Shown one piece after another: positions 35,861 through 44,917 of a stretch of 64,000 nt of DNA (the first letter of the stretch is position 1; every line of letters starts with the position of its first letter). Origin of the DNA: Arthrobacter jiangjiafuii (GTDB lineage Bacteria > Actinomycetota > Actinomycetes > Actinomycetales > Micrococcaceae); the NCBI RefSeq assembly GCF_018622995.1, contig NZ_CP076022.1, positions 868,001 through 932,000 on the forward strand, written 5' to 3'. A program made the position numbers and the translations under genes. Under the pieces are notes generated by a model that had not been told where the DNA came from, searched no databases, and saw only the letters and a program-made list of their open reading frames with translations.

Positions 35861-36682
35861 ATGACAGATCATGAGTGGCCCAGAGACGGCAGCCATGCCG
35901 CAGAATCTCCACAGGGCAGTTCATCCGACGCGGCAGGGGCAAAGCAGGCGGCCGCAGCAAAGTCAGGCGCCGCCAAGAACGAGGCGGCGGGCGTGGCGAG
36001 GGAAGCAGCCGGCGGAGCGCAGCACGTTGCTGAAACCGCGAAGTCAGAAGCCGCGGGTGTCGCCACCGAAGTGACGGCGAACGCCAAGGATTTGTTCAAC
36101 CAGGCCCGCAGCGACCTCACCGACCAGGCCGGGACCCAGCAGCAGAAGGTTGCCGAGGGACTCCGGTCAGTGGCGGGGGAGCTGCGGTCGATGGCAGATA
36201 ACTCAGAGGAATCCGGGGTTGCCACGGACCTGGTGCGCCAGGCAGCCGAGCGGTCCTCGTCGGTTGCGTCGTGGTTGGACAACCGCAATCCAGGATCGCT
36301 GCTCGACGAGGTCAAGGGCTTCGCCCGGCAGCGTCCGGTGGCGTTCCTCGCGATCGCGGCAGGCGCCGGATTCCTCGCCGGCCGCTTGAACAAGAGCCTC
36401 AGCGCCGGTGCTCCGGAACAGCAGGCGGGAAGCGGATCGGACTCAGCATCCAGCCAACGCCCTGCGGCGGGTACCGTGAGCGCTCCTGAAACCATCTACC
36501 CGCCGGAGCCCCAGGTCCAGCCGACCTACGCTGCAGACACAGGAACAGTGAACCCCGGTGGGGCGGCGGACGACGCGTTCGGCGAACCCACGCTTCCTGT
36601 CGGGCGCCCGCCGGTCTCGGATGACCAGCTTCCCACCGCGGGAACCCGTGCCAGTGATCCATTCAGCGGCGGTCGGCACTGA
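35861..36682 (+). CDS. Ala-rich envelope/stress protein with a C-proximal GxxxG helix
   Basis: The protein has 273 residues. A long Ala/Lys/Glu heptad-like region (AGGAQHVAETAKSEAAGVATEV) suggests helices or coiled coil. It is followed by RQRPVAFLAIAAGAGFLAGRL, a short glycine-zipper helix like that of DUF883 proteins, and a Pro/Asp-rich disordered C-terminus. It is the first gene of a cassette with DUF1469 and DUF3618 genes and shares one base with the next start. A membrane-associated stress role is likely from context; the mechanism is unknown. Confidence 0.75.
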   Translation: MTDHEWPRDGSHAAESPQGSSSDAAGAKQAAAAKSGAAKNEAAGVAREAAGGAQHVAETAKSEAAGVATEVTANAKDLFNQARSDLTDQAGTQQQKVAEGLRSVAGELRSMADNSEESGVATDLVRQAAERSSSVASWLDNRNPGSLLDEVKGFARQRPVAFLAIAAGAGFLAGRLNKSLSAGAPEQQAGSGSDSASSQRPAAGTVSAPETIYPPEPQVQPTYAADTGTVNPGGAADDAFGEPTLPVGRPPVSDDQLPTAGTRASDPFSGGRH

Positions 36683-37101
36683 TGAGCACCGAGATTCCTG
36701 AACCGCCCCCGACCAAAGCCGAGAGCAGCTCGCTGGGCGACCTGTTGGGCCAAGTGACGCAGGATATGTCCACCCTCCTGAGGCAGGAAGTGGAGCTTGC
36801 GAAGGCCGAGCTGAAGCAGTCGAGCACCCGCGCGGGTAAGGGAGCCGGGATGCTGACCGGTGCCGCCGTGGCCGGCTACTTCGTTCTGCTGTTCCTGTCC
36901 ATCGCACTGTGGCTGGCACTCGGATACTTGATCGGCCTGGGCTGGTCGAGCCTGGTGGTTGCCGTTATCTGGGCGATTATCGCCGCGGTCCTGGCTGCGC
37001 GCGGCCGCACCGAGTTGCGCAGGATCCGCGGCTTGCCCCAGACCTCGGAGACCCTGCAGGAAATCCCCGGAACCCTGAAACCGAATGAGGACCCACAATG
37101 A
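36682..37101 (+). CDS. phage holin family (DUF1469/YqjE-like) membrane protein
   Basis: The protein has 139 residues. An amphipathic N-terminal segment (LGQVTQDMSTLLRQEVELAKAEL) precedes two strong membrane helices (AAVAGYFVLLFLSIALWLALGYLI and LVVAVIWAIIAAVLAA). The holin-superfamily name is historical; this is a chromosomal actinobacterial envelope protein, not evidence of a prophage. Its ATG overlaps the upstream stop by one base and its own stop overlaps the next start by four. Confidence 0.88.
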   Translation: MSTEIPEPPPTKAESSSLGDLLGQVTQDMSTLLRQEVELAKAELKQSSTRAGKGAGMLTGAAVAGYFVLLFLSIALWLALGYLIGLGWSSLVVAVIWAIIAAVLAARGRTELRRIRGLPQTSETLQEIPGTLKPNEDPQ

Positions 37102-37706
37102 GCGAAAACCCCGACGAGATACGCGCTGACATTGAAGAGACCCGACGCCGGTTGGGTAGCAACGTGGACGCCGTTGCGGACAGAGTGACCCCGTCACATG
37201 TTGTCCAACGGCAGACGGACAAGGTGAAGGACGCCGTCTTTGGCGCTAGGGACAGCGTCAGGGACAAGGTAATGGGAGCGACGGATTCAATGACTGACAA
37301 GGTACAGGCCGGAACCGGTTCGGCGTCGGACACCATGTCCCGTGCGGGATCGGCCGTTGGCGAGGCTCCGCAGAGAATCACTACAAAGGCCCAAGGCAAC
37401 CCCATTGCCGCCGGCCTGATTGCCTTTGGTGCCGGGCTGCTGGCCGCGTCCCTGATTCCCGCCAGCGAGAAGGAACGCACTGCTGCCGACAGCTTGAAGA
37501 CGGCAGCGGAACCGCTCACGGCGCAGGTCACCGATGCGGCGAAGGACGTAGCCCAGGGCCTGAAGGAACCGGCGCAGGAGGCGATGGATAACGTCAGGAC
37601 AACGGCTACCGAAGCGGCGCAGAACGTCAAGGCCGAGGGCCAGGGCGCGGCCGGTGAGGTGAAAGGCAAGGCCACCGACGCAAAGGACAACGTCCGGGAC
37701 GCCTGA
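37098..37706 (+). CDS. DUF3618 domain protein
   Basis: The protein has 202 residues. The N-terminal DUF3618 motif is NPDEIRADIEETRRRLGSNVDAVADRV. A hydrophilic helical region follows, then one glycine-rich helix (NPIAAGLIAFGAGLLAASLIP) and a long Ala/Lys/Glu helical tail. It is the third gene of the cassette. DUF3618 proteins regularly follow DUF1469 genes in actinobacteria. The function is not established. Confidence 0.88.
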   Translation: MSENPDEIRADIEETRRRLGSNVDAVADRVTPSHVVQRQTDKVKDAVFGARDSVRDKVMGATDSMTDKVQAGTGSASDTMSRAGSAVGEAPQRITTKAQGNPIAAGLIAFGAGLLAASLIPASEKERTAADSLKTAAEPLTAQVTDAAKDVAQGLKEPAQEAMDNVRTTATEAAQNVKAEGQGAAGEVKGKATDAKDNVRDA

Positions 37707-37758
37707 GGCGCCGGATCCTTCCAGATCCTGAAACAACACCCAGCAAACGGGAGGTCAC

Positions 37759-37950
37759 ATGGAGATAGGCAAGCAGCAGATCATAGATTTTCTCAAGAAG
37801 CGCGGAGATGGCGACAAAGCCGGTCAGGCTGAGTCGGATCTCCCCGACCAGGTAGATACGGAGAGAGATTCGGGCCTGCTCGGCAAGCTCGGAATCAATC
37901 CCAAGGACCTGATGGGCAAGATCCCCGGTTTGGGCGGCATCGGCGGATAA
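37759..37950 (+). CDS. small acidic protein, 63 residues
   Basis: The ATG at 37759 has GGGAGG just upstream. The sequence begins MEIGKQQIIDFLKKRGDGDKAGQA, has an acidic middle and ends in a Gly/Leu-rich tail (LGINPKDLMGKIPGLGGIGG). It is soluble and possibly membrane-binding at the C-terminus. It lies 52 bases after the DUF3618 gene and before the terminator, so it is probably the last gene of the cassette. No named family is recognised. Confidence 0.72.
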   Translation: MEIGKQQIIDFLKKRGDGDKAGQAESDLPDQVDTERDSGLLGKLGINPKDLMGKIPGLGGIGG

Positions 37951-37978
37951 CCGGACCAGCCAAACCACAATTGAAACA

Positions 37979-38018
37979 ACTGAAGCGGTCCTCCACCGGT
38001 GGGGACCGCTTCAGTTTT
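37979..38018 (+). terminator. Rho-independent terminator after the envelope cassette
   Basis: A perfect 13-base stem (ACTGAAGCGGTCC/GGACCGCTTCAGT) with an 11-base loop is followed by TTTT. It lies between convergent genes and could also stop transcripts from the minus strand. Confidence 0.93.
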
Positions 38019-38028
38019 GCCTCAGGTT

Positions 38029-39141
38029 TTACATCCGGGACCTGGCCGCGGCAGGGACGGACGCACGCTGGTACAGGTCGTTGGGATACTGCACGCCCAG
38101 CTGGGCCCGGACCTCGTCGAAAAGCTGCATCGTTTGCAGGGAGTCCGCCGGGCTCATCGTCGGTGACTCGGTCAGTCCGGATTGGATGCAGCGCGTGACC
38201 TCGCGCAGTTCGTAGGTATAGCCATTGCCAACCTGGGGAAACCGTTCCACCCGGAGCGGGCCGTCCAGTGGCTGGACTATCAGTTCCACCGGGTTATGCA
38301 GCGGCGCACCGGTCCTTAACCAGCCCCTGGTGCCGGAAATCGTCGCGTCGCGGGTGCCCGCCGATACCAGCGAACACATCAGCTGAGCTGAAGCCCCGCT
38401 GGAGTAGGCCAGATGCAGTGAGGTCTGCTCATCCACTCCGTCGCTGTTCAGGGACCCTGCTGCGGTGACCTGCTGCGGGAAGCCCAGCGAACCGACTGCC
38501 AGCGTCAGGGGGTAGACACCGAGGTCCAGCAGCGCTCCGCCACCGGCAGCAGGATCCCAGAGCCGGCTGGTCGGATCAGCAACGGCAGGAAAACCGAGAT
38601 CGGCCTGCACCCACTGCACGTCGCCCAGTTCGCCGCTGGCCAGGATCTCCCAGATGCGGTTGATTGAGGGCAGGAATCTGGTCCAGACCGCCTCCATCAG
38701 GAAGAGTCCGCAGGAGGAAGCCAGCGTAACCAGGTCCTCGGCTTCCCTGGCGTTGATGGTCAGCGACTTCTCGCAGAGGACGTGCTTGCCGGCAAGAAGG
38801 GCGGCTCGGGATATCTCGTAATGCTGGGCATGCGGGGCGGCCACGTAGACGACGTCGACTTCCTGATCGTCGAAAAGCTGCTGATAGCCCTTGCCTGCCT
38901 CACCGTCGGAGTAACTGCTCGCGAAGCCGAAACGCTCGGCGAATTCCGCGGCAGAGGATTCGGTGCGGGAGCTGACGGCCTGGAGGACGGCGTCGTCCAA
39001 GCGGGCAATGTCCTCCGTGACTTTGGCGGCGATGTTGCCGGTGGCAACCACGCCCCATCTCAGGGTGCGGCCGGTTTTCTGCACCGGGCTAGGTGCCCCG
39101 GGCAGCACGCACGGTGGCGTGGGGATCTGCGTGGCGTTCAT
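38029..39141 (-). CDS. Gfo/Idh/MocA family NAD(P)-dependent oxidoreductase
   Basis: The protein has 370 residues from the ATG at 39141 (GAGGA upstream); an ATG 14 codons earlier is possible. The Rossmann motif is WGVVATGNIAAKV. The family's conserved catalytic segment is GKHVLCEKSLTINAREAEDL, and LMEAVWTRFLP resembles dimeric dihydrodiol/xylose dehydrogenase-like members. DLGVYPLTLA is also typical. It oxidises or reduces a sugar or polyol. Its position beside a monosaccharide importer fits sugar use, but the two are separated by a terminator. Confidence 0.88.
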   Translation of the reverse strand: MNATQIPTPPCVLPGAPSPVQKTGRTLRWGVVATGNIAAKVTEDIARLDDAVLQAVSSRTESSAAEFAERFGFASSYSDGEAGKGYQQLFDDQEVDVVYVAAPHAQHYEISRAALLAGKHVLCEKSLTINAREAEDLVTLASSCGLFLMEAVWTRFLPSINRIWEILASGELGDVQWVQADLGFPAVADPTSRLWDPAAGGGALLDLGVYPLTLAVGSLGFPQQVTAAGSLNSDGVDEQTSLHLAYSSGASAQLMCSLVSAGTRDATISGTRGWLRTGAPLHNPVELIVQPLDGPLRVERFPQVGNGYTYELREVTRCIQSGLTESPTMSPADSLQTMQLFDEVRAQLGVQYPNDLYQRASVPAAARSRM

Positions 39142-39243
39142 GGTCCTCGTCTCTGAAGACGCACCGTTTGGTGCGCTATCCACTGTATTTGCTGGGCCGC
39201 GCCGCGCCTAGGCCTATGGCAGGGATGGGGAGGCCTTCATGGG

Positions 39244-39279
39244 AAAAGCGGCCCGGCCTGATGTCCAGGCCGGGCCGCT
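39244..39279 (-). terminator. Rho-independent terminator of the monosaccharide importer operon
   Basis: On the minus strand a perfect 13-base stem AGCGGCCCGGCCT/AGGCCGGGCCGCT closes a seven-base loop and is followed by TTTT. It lies 57 bases after the stop of the sugar-binding protein gene. Confidence 0.92.
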
Positions 39280-39335
39280 CGGTGATGTTGCCCGGGTTGT
39301 CCAAGGCGTACACCGGAGTGGTGCGAAAACGGTTG

Positions 39336-40412
39336 TTACTTGACGAGCGCGGAAAGCGTCGGGTCGTTGGCGTAGGACTCGACAGCGTTTTCCTTGGTGA
39401 CAATGACCGGTTCCAGCAGGTACGCGGGAACGTCCTTGACGCCGTTGTTGGACTCGTTGTTGTTGGTCTCGGGCTCTTCGCCGGCTCCGAGGCTCTTGAC
39501 CATGTCGATGGAGCGGGCAACCAGGGCACGGGTGTCCTTGTTGATGGTGGAGTACTGCTTGCCGTCCATGATCAGCTTCACGGATTCAACCTCGGAGTCC
39601 TGCCCGGTGACGATCGGCAGGGGCTTGCCGGCCGACTCAACGGAGGTCAGGATGGCGCGTGCCAGCGTGTCGTTGGGGGACAGCACGCCGTCGAGCTCCG
39701 CCGTCGCGTAATTGGCCGAGAGCAGGGCGTCCATGCGGGTCTGGGCATTCTCTGCCTTCCAGCCCTGCGTGGATGCGTTTCCGAACTCCGTCTGGCCCGA
39801 AACGACAACCAGGTTGCCGTTGTCGATTTCGGGCTGCAGCACGCTCATTGCACCCTCAAAGAACACCGGGGCATTGGCGTCGTCGGGGGAACCGGCGAAG
39901 AGCTCAACGTTGTACGGGCCCTCGCCCTGGGCAGCCATGCCTTCGAGCAGGGCCTGGCCCTGGAGGGTGCCGACCGTGTAGTTGTCGTACGCCGCGTAGT
40001 AATCGACGTTTTCGGTGTTGGTCAGCAGGCGGTCATAGGCGATGACCGTGATGCCGGCATCCTTGGCTTCCTGCAGCTGGGTACCCAGCTGGCTGCCGTC
40101 CACGGCCCCGATGACCAGGACCTCTACGCCGTTGGTGATCATGGCGCTGATCTGGTTCTGCTGCTCCGATGCGCCGCCGTTGGCGAACTGCACCTGGGGC
40201 TCGTAGCCTGCCTCGGTGAGGCTGTCGTTGAACAGGCCCTCAGCCAGGACCCAGTTCTCGGATGTCTTCTGGGGCAGGGAGACACCGATCTTGGTGCCCT
40301 CGCCGAAGCCGGCGGCCTCGGACTCGGTGGATTCCTCGGCACGGCCGCAGGCGGACAGCGACAGTGCTGTCACGGTCGCCGCTACGGCGAGGGTCTTTGC
40401 GAACTTACGCAT
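39336..40412 (-). CDS. monosaccharide ABC transporter substrate-binding lipoprotein (ChvE/MmsE-like)
   Basis: The protein has 358 residues from the ATG at 40412. The signal peptide ends LSLSAC (lipobox). It is a periplasmic-binding-protein type I fold: KIGVSLPQKTSENWVLAEGL, QNQISAMITNGVEVLVIGAVDGS, VIAYDRLLTNTENVDYYAAYDN and LPIVTGQDSEVESV. The order of motifs matches ChvE-type proteins that bind xylose, glucose, galactose or arabinose. It is the third gene of the operon, 74 bases after the permease gene, which may allow higher expression of the binding protein. Confidence 0.92.
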   Translation of the reverse strand: MRKFAKTLAVAATVTALSLSACGRAEESTESEAAGFGEGTKIGVSLPQKTSENWVLAEGLFNDSLTEAGYEPQVQFANGGASEQQNQISAMITNGVEVLVIGAVDGSQLGTQLQEAKDAGITVIAYDRLLTNTENVDYYAAYDNYTVGTLQGQALLEGMAAQGEGPYNVELFAGSPDDANAPVFFEGAMSVLQPEIDNGNLVVVSGQTEFGNASTQGWKAENAQTRMDALLSANYATAELDGVLSPNDTLARAILTSVESAGKPLPIVTGQDSEVESVKLIMDGKQYSTINKDTRALVARSIDMVKSLGAGEEPETNNNESNNGVKDVPAYLLEPVIVTKENAVESYANDPTLSALVK

Positions 40413-40486
40413 GTGGATTCTCTTTCTGGGTTGGGGTGATAACGGTGGTGGTGATTGGGGTGGCCGCGGAAGGTTCCGGGCCGGGC

Positions 40487-41782
40487 TCAGGCATCGGTGC
40501 CGATGACGGATTTGGTGCCGGTGGGCATCGGTTCGGGCTGGGCAGCCGGTACGGCCGGCTCCTTGGACTTGGTGCCGCCGCCGAAGTTCCGTGTCAGCAG
40601 GCCGATGATGGACGGCTTGCCCTGCGTCTTGTTCCACACGTCAAGGGCGACGGCCAGCAGCAGCACCAGGCCCTTGATGATGGACGTGCGGTCCGCGCCG
40701 ATGCCAAGCAGCTGGAGGCCGTTGTTGAGTACGGCCATGACCAGGCCACCCACTACGGAGCCGACGACGGTTCCCACGCCGCCGCTCACGGCAGCGCCGC
40801 CGATGAACACTGCCGCAATGGCATCGAGTTCCCAGCCGGTGCCGTCTGCGGGGCCGGATGCGGTCGCCCGAGCCACGAAGATCATGCCGGCCAGCGCGGC
40901 CAGGATGGACATGTTCATCATGACCAGGAAGTTGACCTTCTTGCTTTGGACGCCGGACAGCTCGGCGGCGTGGCGGTTGCCGCCGACCGCGTACACATGC
41001 CGGCCGAAGATGGTCTTGTTCGAGACGAACGCGTAGATGATGACCAGTGCGCCCAGAATGATGCCCGAGACCGGGAACGAGGTTCCCGGTCGGCCGGTGG
41101 CGAACAGGTAGGTGGCGTAGACGATGGCAGCGCAGAGCAGGCCGGTCTTGACCACCGAGACCCACAGCGGCGGGTTTTCCGACCCGAGCCGGGCATTGCG
41201 CCGGCGCTTGCGGACATCACCGAGGATGACGGCGGCGCACAGCCCCAGCCCAAGGAGGACGGTGAGGTTGTTGTACCCGGTGTTGGGGCCGATTTCGGGA
41301 AGGTAACCGGAGCCGATGACCTGGAATTCGGAGGGGACAGGAACCGTGTTGGAACGGCCGATCCACTGGTTGGCACCGCGGAAAATGAGCATCCCGGCGA
41401 GCGTGACAATGAACGCGGGAATCCCGACGTAGGCCACCCACATGCCCTGCCAGGCGCCGATCAGTGCTCCCAGCGCCAGGCCGAGCAGGATGCCCATGTA
41501 CCAGGGCAGGCCCCAGTCGCGCATGGCCATGGCCACCACAATCCCTGTGAACGCCGCGACGGAGCCCACGGAGAGGTCGATGTGTCCGGCAATGATCACG
41601 AAGACCATGCCCACGGCCAGGATCAGGATGTAGGAGTTGCCGTTGAACAGGTTCATCATGTTCGTGGAGGTGAGCGTCTTCCCGCCGGTGGCGATTTGGA
41701 AGACAGCCACCAGCGCGACGAGCGCGACGACCATTCCGAACTGGCGGCCGTTTCCGCCCAGGAGTTGTTTGAGTGCTTTCAT
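40487..41782 (-). CDS. mmsB: multiple monosaccharide ABC transporter permease (MmsB/GguB)
   Basis: The protein has 431 residues with about eleven hydrophobic helices. Family landmarks are [32 protein letters not shown] and [19 protein letters not shown], the RbsC-like permease motif. [21 protein letters not shown] follows. The long soluble insert ([17 protein letters not shown]) and C-terminal tail are typical of the MmsB/GguB branch. The ATG overlaps the mmsA stop by four bases. Confidence 0.92.
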   Translation of the reverse strand: MKALKQLLGGNGRQFGMVVALVALVAVFQIATGGKTLTSTNMMNLFNGNSYILILAVGMVFVIIAGHIDLSVGSVAAFTGIVVAMAMRDWGLPWYMGILLGLALGALIGAWQGMWVAYVGIPAFIVTLAGMLIFRGANQWIGRSNTVPVPSEFQVIGSGYLPEIGPNTGYNNLTVLLGLGLCAAVILGDVRKRRRNARLGSENPPLWVSVVKTGLLCAAIVYATYLFATGRPGTSFPVSGIILGALVIIYAFVSNKTIFGRHVYAVGGNRHAAELSGVQSKKVNFLVMMNMSILAALAGMIFVARATASGPADGTGWELDAIAAVFIGGAAVSGGVGTVVGSVVGGLVMAVLNNGLQLLGIGADRTSIIKGLVLLLAVALDVWNKTQGKPSIIGLLTRNFGGGTKSKEPAVPAAQPEPMPTGTKSVIGTDA

Positions 41783-43350
41783 GAGGGGTTTCCTTGAGTG
41801 GCGTAGTCAGCGGGTTTCCTGCCGGAGGAGGTCATGAGCCTCATCAGGTTTTCCTGAGTGGCCTCGGCCTTGGAAACCTCTCCGGTGATGGCGCCTTCGA
41901 AAATGGTGTAGATACGGTCCGAGAGGCCTAGAAGTTCCGGCAACTCGGAGGAGATGACGATGACGCCTTTGCCCTGGTTGGCCAGCTCCTGGATGATGCC
42001 GTAGATCTCGTACTTGGCCCCCACGTCAATGCCGCGGGTGGGTTCGTCCAGAATCAACAGGTCCGGGTCGGTAAACATCCACTTGGCCAGGACAACCTTC
42101 TGCTGGTTTCCGCCGGAAAGCTTGGAGACTCCCTCGTCCACGCTGGGCGCTTTGGTGCGCAGGCTCGTGCGGTACTGCTCGGCGTAGCGGTACTCGGCGT
42201 CGTCGTCGACCACCAGGCCCTTGGTGATTTTCTGCAGGTCCGCCGAGACCGTGGTGGCCTTGATGTCATCCAGGAGATTCAGTCCCAGGGACTTGCGGTC
42301 CTCGGTCACGTAGGCCAGGCCGTGCCGGATCGCCGAGGGCACTGACTTGAGCGTGATCTCGCGGCCGTCCTTGACGATGGTGCCGGAGATGAAGTTGCCG
42401 TAGGACCGGCCGAACACCGAGCGGGCCAGTTCGGTGCGGCCGGCACCCATGAGCCCGGCAAAGCCGACAATCTCTCCCCGGCGGACGTGGAAGTTGGACC
42501 CTTTGCAGACCAGCCGGTCGGCTATTTGCGGATGGCCCACCGTCCAGCCGCTGACCTCGAAGAAGGTCTCGCCGATCTGCGGCGTGTGGTCTGGGAAACG
42601 GGATTCCAGCGACCTGCCCACCATGCCCTTGATGATGCGGTCTTCATCGGCGCCGTCGAGGGCCACGTCGATGGTCTCGATCGATTTTCCGTCGCGGATG
42701 ATCGTGATGGAGTCCGCGATCCGTTCGATCTCATTGAGCTTGTGCGAAATCATGATGCAGGAGATGCCCTTGGCACGCAGCCCGGCGATCAGGTCCAGCA
42801 GGTGCGTGGAGTCCGTCTCGTTCAGTGCGGCTGTCGGCTCGTCGAGGATCAGCAGCTTGACCCGTTTGCTCAGCGCCTTGGCGATTTCCACCAGCTGCTG
42901 CTTGCCGACGCCAATGTCCTTCACCGGTGTGGTGGGGTCATCGCTCAGCCCCACGCGCGCCATCAGTTCTATGGCTTCCTGGTTTGCCTTGTCCCAGTTG
43001 ATGACACCGAACCGGCGGGGCTCGTTTCCAAGGAAGATGTTCTCCGCGATGGATAGTTCGGGGATCAGCGCCAGTTCCTGGTGGATGATGACAATTCCGG
43101 ATGCCTCTGAGGAGCGGATGTCCTTGAACCGGACCTCTTCGCCCTCGAAGACGATCTCACCGCTGTAGCTGCCGTAAGGGTAGACCCCCGAGAGCACCTT
43201 CATCAGTGTGGATTTGCCGGCACCGTTCTCTCCGCAGATGGCGTGAATCTCCGCTGCATGGACGGTGAGGGAAACATCCGAGAGGGCTTTGACCCCCGGA
43301 AACTCCTTGGTGATGGAGCGCATTTCCAGAATGGTGGGATTAGCCGTCAT
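41779..43350 (-). CDS. mmsA: multiple monosaccharide ABC transporter ATP-binding protein (MmsA/GguA)
   Basis: The protein has 523 residues made of two fused ATPase domains. Domain 1 has Walker [15 protein letters not shown] and Walker [12 protein letters not shown], but its signature region [14 protein letters not shown] is variant. Domain 2 has a degenerate P-loop [16 protein letters not shown], with signature [15 protein letters not shown] and Walker [13 protein letters not shown] intact. This arrangement is normal for sugar importers of the RbsA/GguA class. It is the first gene of the operon, behind a promoter with operator-like repeats. Confidence 0.95.
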   Translation of the reverse strand: MTANPTILEMRSITKEFPGVKALSDVSLTVHAAEIHAICGENGAGKSTLMKVLSGVYPYGSYSGEIVFEGEEVRFKDIRSSEASGIVIIHQELALIPELSIAENIFLGNEPRRFGVINWDKANQEAIELMARVGLSDDPTTPVKDIGVGKQQLVEIAKALSKRVKLLILDEPTAALNETDSTHLLDLIAGLRAKGISCIMISHKLNEIERIADSITIIRDGKSIETIDVALDGADEDRIIKGMVGRSLESRFPDHTPQIGETFFEVSGWTVGHPQIADRLVCKGSNFHVRRGEIVGFAGLMGAGRTELARSVFGRSYGNFISGTIVKDGREITLKSVPSAIRHGLAYVTEDRKSLGLNLLDDIKATTVSADLQKITKGLVVDDDAEYRYAEQYRTSLRTKAPSVDEGVSKLSGGNQQKVVLAKWMFTDPDLLILDEPTRGIDVGAKYEIYGIIQELANQGKGVIVISSELPELLGLSDRIYTIFEGAITGEVSKAEATQENLMRLMTSSGRKPADYATQGNPS

Positions 43351-43453
43351 GGCTGGCTTTCCAGCCGTTGCGGCAGGTGGCGCAACCTGCGCCGGGTGGT
43401 GGAGCTGCTGGTGCTGCTCGCATGGGTGCCTCCAGTTAGGACTTCATTGTCTA

Positions 43454-43482
43454 GATACAGCTCACACTCGTTGATGATGCAA
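43454..43482 (-). promoter_or_regulatory. putative mmsA promoter (TTGCAT-N17-TGTATC)
   Basis: On the minus strand -35 is TTGCAT (43477-43482), the spacer is 17 bases and -10 is TGTATC (43454-43459). It lies 104 bases before the mmsA ATG. Confidence 0.6.
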
Positions 43483-43496
43483 ATCACAATGTGAGC
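43460..43496. promoter_or_regulatory. operator-like inverted repeat GCTCACA/TGTGAGC
   Basis: GCTCACA (43460-43466) and TGTGAGC (43490-43496) are perfect inverted arms whose starts are 30 bases apart. An internal TCACA (43484-43488) forms TCACA-A-TGTGA with the second arm. The arms bracket the predicted -35 box. The likely binder is the adjacent ROK regulator, or a CRP/LacI-type protein. Confidence 0.55.
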
Positions 43497-43610
43497 CGAT
43501 ATAGCAGTAAACTCCTGCAACGGGTTGCCGTCAAGTCTTGAACGCAACAGGGGGTGAAGGCAGGTGGTTTTCCAGCAGTCCGAAGGCGGGCGGCACAGGC
43601 CTTGCCGGGG

Positions 43611-44825
43611 CTAACCCAGAAGGGCTCCGTGCCTGCCCAGCACCAGGGCGGCAGCACCGAGGGCCTCGGCCCGGTCCCCGAGGCTGGACATCAAAACCTG
43701 GGTGGATTCCCCGACCAGCGGTACGCAATGGCGGATGAATCCGCGGCGCACCGGCGCCAGGAAGGTGTCACCCAGGCCGGTCAGCGAACCGCCAAGGACG
43801 ATGATTTCGGGGTTTAGGGTGTTCGCCACGTTGGCGGCCGCACGCCCGACGGCGAGACCGGCGTCGTCAATGATCCGCAGCGTGGCCGGGTCGCGGGCTG
43901 CTGCCCTGTCCACGATGTCTGCGGTCTGGATCGGTTCGCCGGCTCCGCGGCTCAGCAGCTCGATCATGACGGACGTGGATGCGACGGTCTCCAGGCAGCC
44001 CCGGTTGCCGCAGCGGCAGACCACCCCGTGCTCGGACACGGTGGCATGGCCGATTTCACCGGTGATGCCCAGGTGCCCGTAGAAAAGGGCGCCGTTGATG
44101 ACCAGTCCGGCGCCGATGCCGGAGGCCACCTTGACGAAGACCAGGTTGTCGGTGCCCCGGTGCGGTCCCCAGGTGACCTGGGCAAGGGCGCCCAGATTCG
44201 CGTCATTGTCCACGTGGACGGGGGTCCCGAGCCGTTCCGCCAGGGCCTCGCGGATGTTGATGCCCACCCATTCCGGCAGGATCGCTCCGTGGACCACCGT
44301 TCCGGTGCGGCGGTCGATGGGGCCCGGGATGCCGACGCCGGCCCCCAGGACTGCGGCCCGGTCCACACCCGCCTGGCCGAGCAGCTTGGCCAGGAGATCG
44401 GCGGCTGCGTCCATGCCTTCCTCTGCACAGTGGCCGAGCGGAAGCGGGACCGCCTCCTCTTCGAGGATCCGGTAGCCGAGCGAGGCCAGGACCACCCTGA
44501 CATGGCGCCGGCCGATGTCGATGCCCACCGCAACCGCTCCGGTGTCGTTCAGCCGCACGGACAGGGCGCGGCGCCCGGAGCTGGTGGTGGGCTCGGTAAT
44601 GACCAGCCGGTTCCCGTTCATCTCCCGCACGATATTGGAGACGGTGGCACTGGAGAGCCCGGTCTGGCGGGAGAGCTCGGCCTGGGTCTGCGGTCCGCCG
44701 GTTGCCAGCGCCGAGAGGATCCGCTGCTGGTTGCGTTGGCGCAGCGCGCTTTGCGATCCGGGTTTTCCGGGATGGACGCCCGCAGCTGTCCTGGGCCGCA
44801 ACGCTGGGGCTGTGTTCTCTGGCAT
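43611..44825 (-). CDS. ROK family transcriptional regulator (NagC/XylR type)
   Basis: The protein has 404 residues. The N-terminal winged helix-turn-helix is QQRILSALATGGPQTQAELSRQTGLSSATVSNIV. The C-terminal sugar-kinase-like ROK domain shows AVGIDIGRRHVRVVLA, HVDNDANLGALAQV, GIGAGLVINGALFYG and the zinc motif CRCGNRGCLET. It most likely represses the mms importer 260 bases downstream and is relieved by a sugar. That link is inferred from adjacency and from the operator-like repeats between them. Confidence 0.92.
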   Translation of the reverse strand: MPENTAPALRPRTAAGVHPGKPGSQSALRQRNQQRILSALATGGPQTQAELSRQTGLSSATVSNIVREMNGNRLVITEPTTSSGRRALSVRLNDTGAVAVGIDIGRRHVRVVLASLGYRILEEEAVPLPLGHCAEEGMDAAADLLAKLLGQAGVDRAAVLGAGVGIPGPIDRRTGTVVHGAILPEWVGINIREALAERLGTPVHVDNDANLGALAQVTWGPHRGTDNLVFVKVASGIGAGLVINGALFYGHLGITGEIGHATVSEHGVVCRCGNRGCLETVASTSVMIELLSRGAGEPIQTADIVDRAAARDPATLRIIDDAGLAVGRAAANVANTLNPEIIVLGGSLTGLGDTFLAPVRRGFIRHCVPLVGESTQVLMSSLGDRAEALGAAALVLGRHGALLG

Positions 44826-44917
44826 ATGCCCCAGCGTGCTACATCACCTCGTTGTCGTCAAGAAGTGAACGCAAGCCCTGCTCTTGGTGTGATGTCCTGA
44901 ACCCATCTTCGTGTCCG

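Noticed and set aside
36682-37101. Prophage signal from the holin-family name
   Set aside because: The DUF1469 gene sits in a standard chromosomal cassette with DUF3618; no endolysin, integrase, capsid or attachment site is nearby.
40262-41797. 511-codon plus-strand open frame across mmsB
   Set aside because: Antisense shadow of the permease gene; no start signal and no domain.
44826-44917. ACATCAC/GTGATGT arms as a ROK autoregulatory operator
   Set aside because: The arms are perfect but more than 40 bases apart with no repeated half-sites, too weak to report as a feature.
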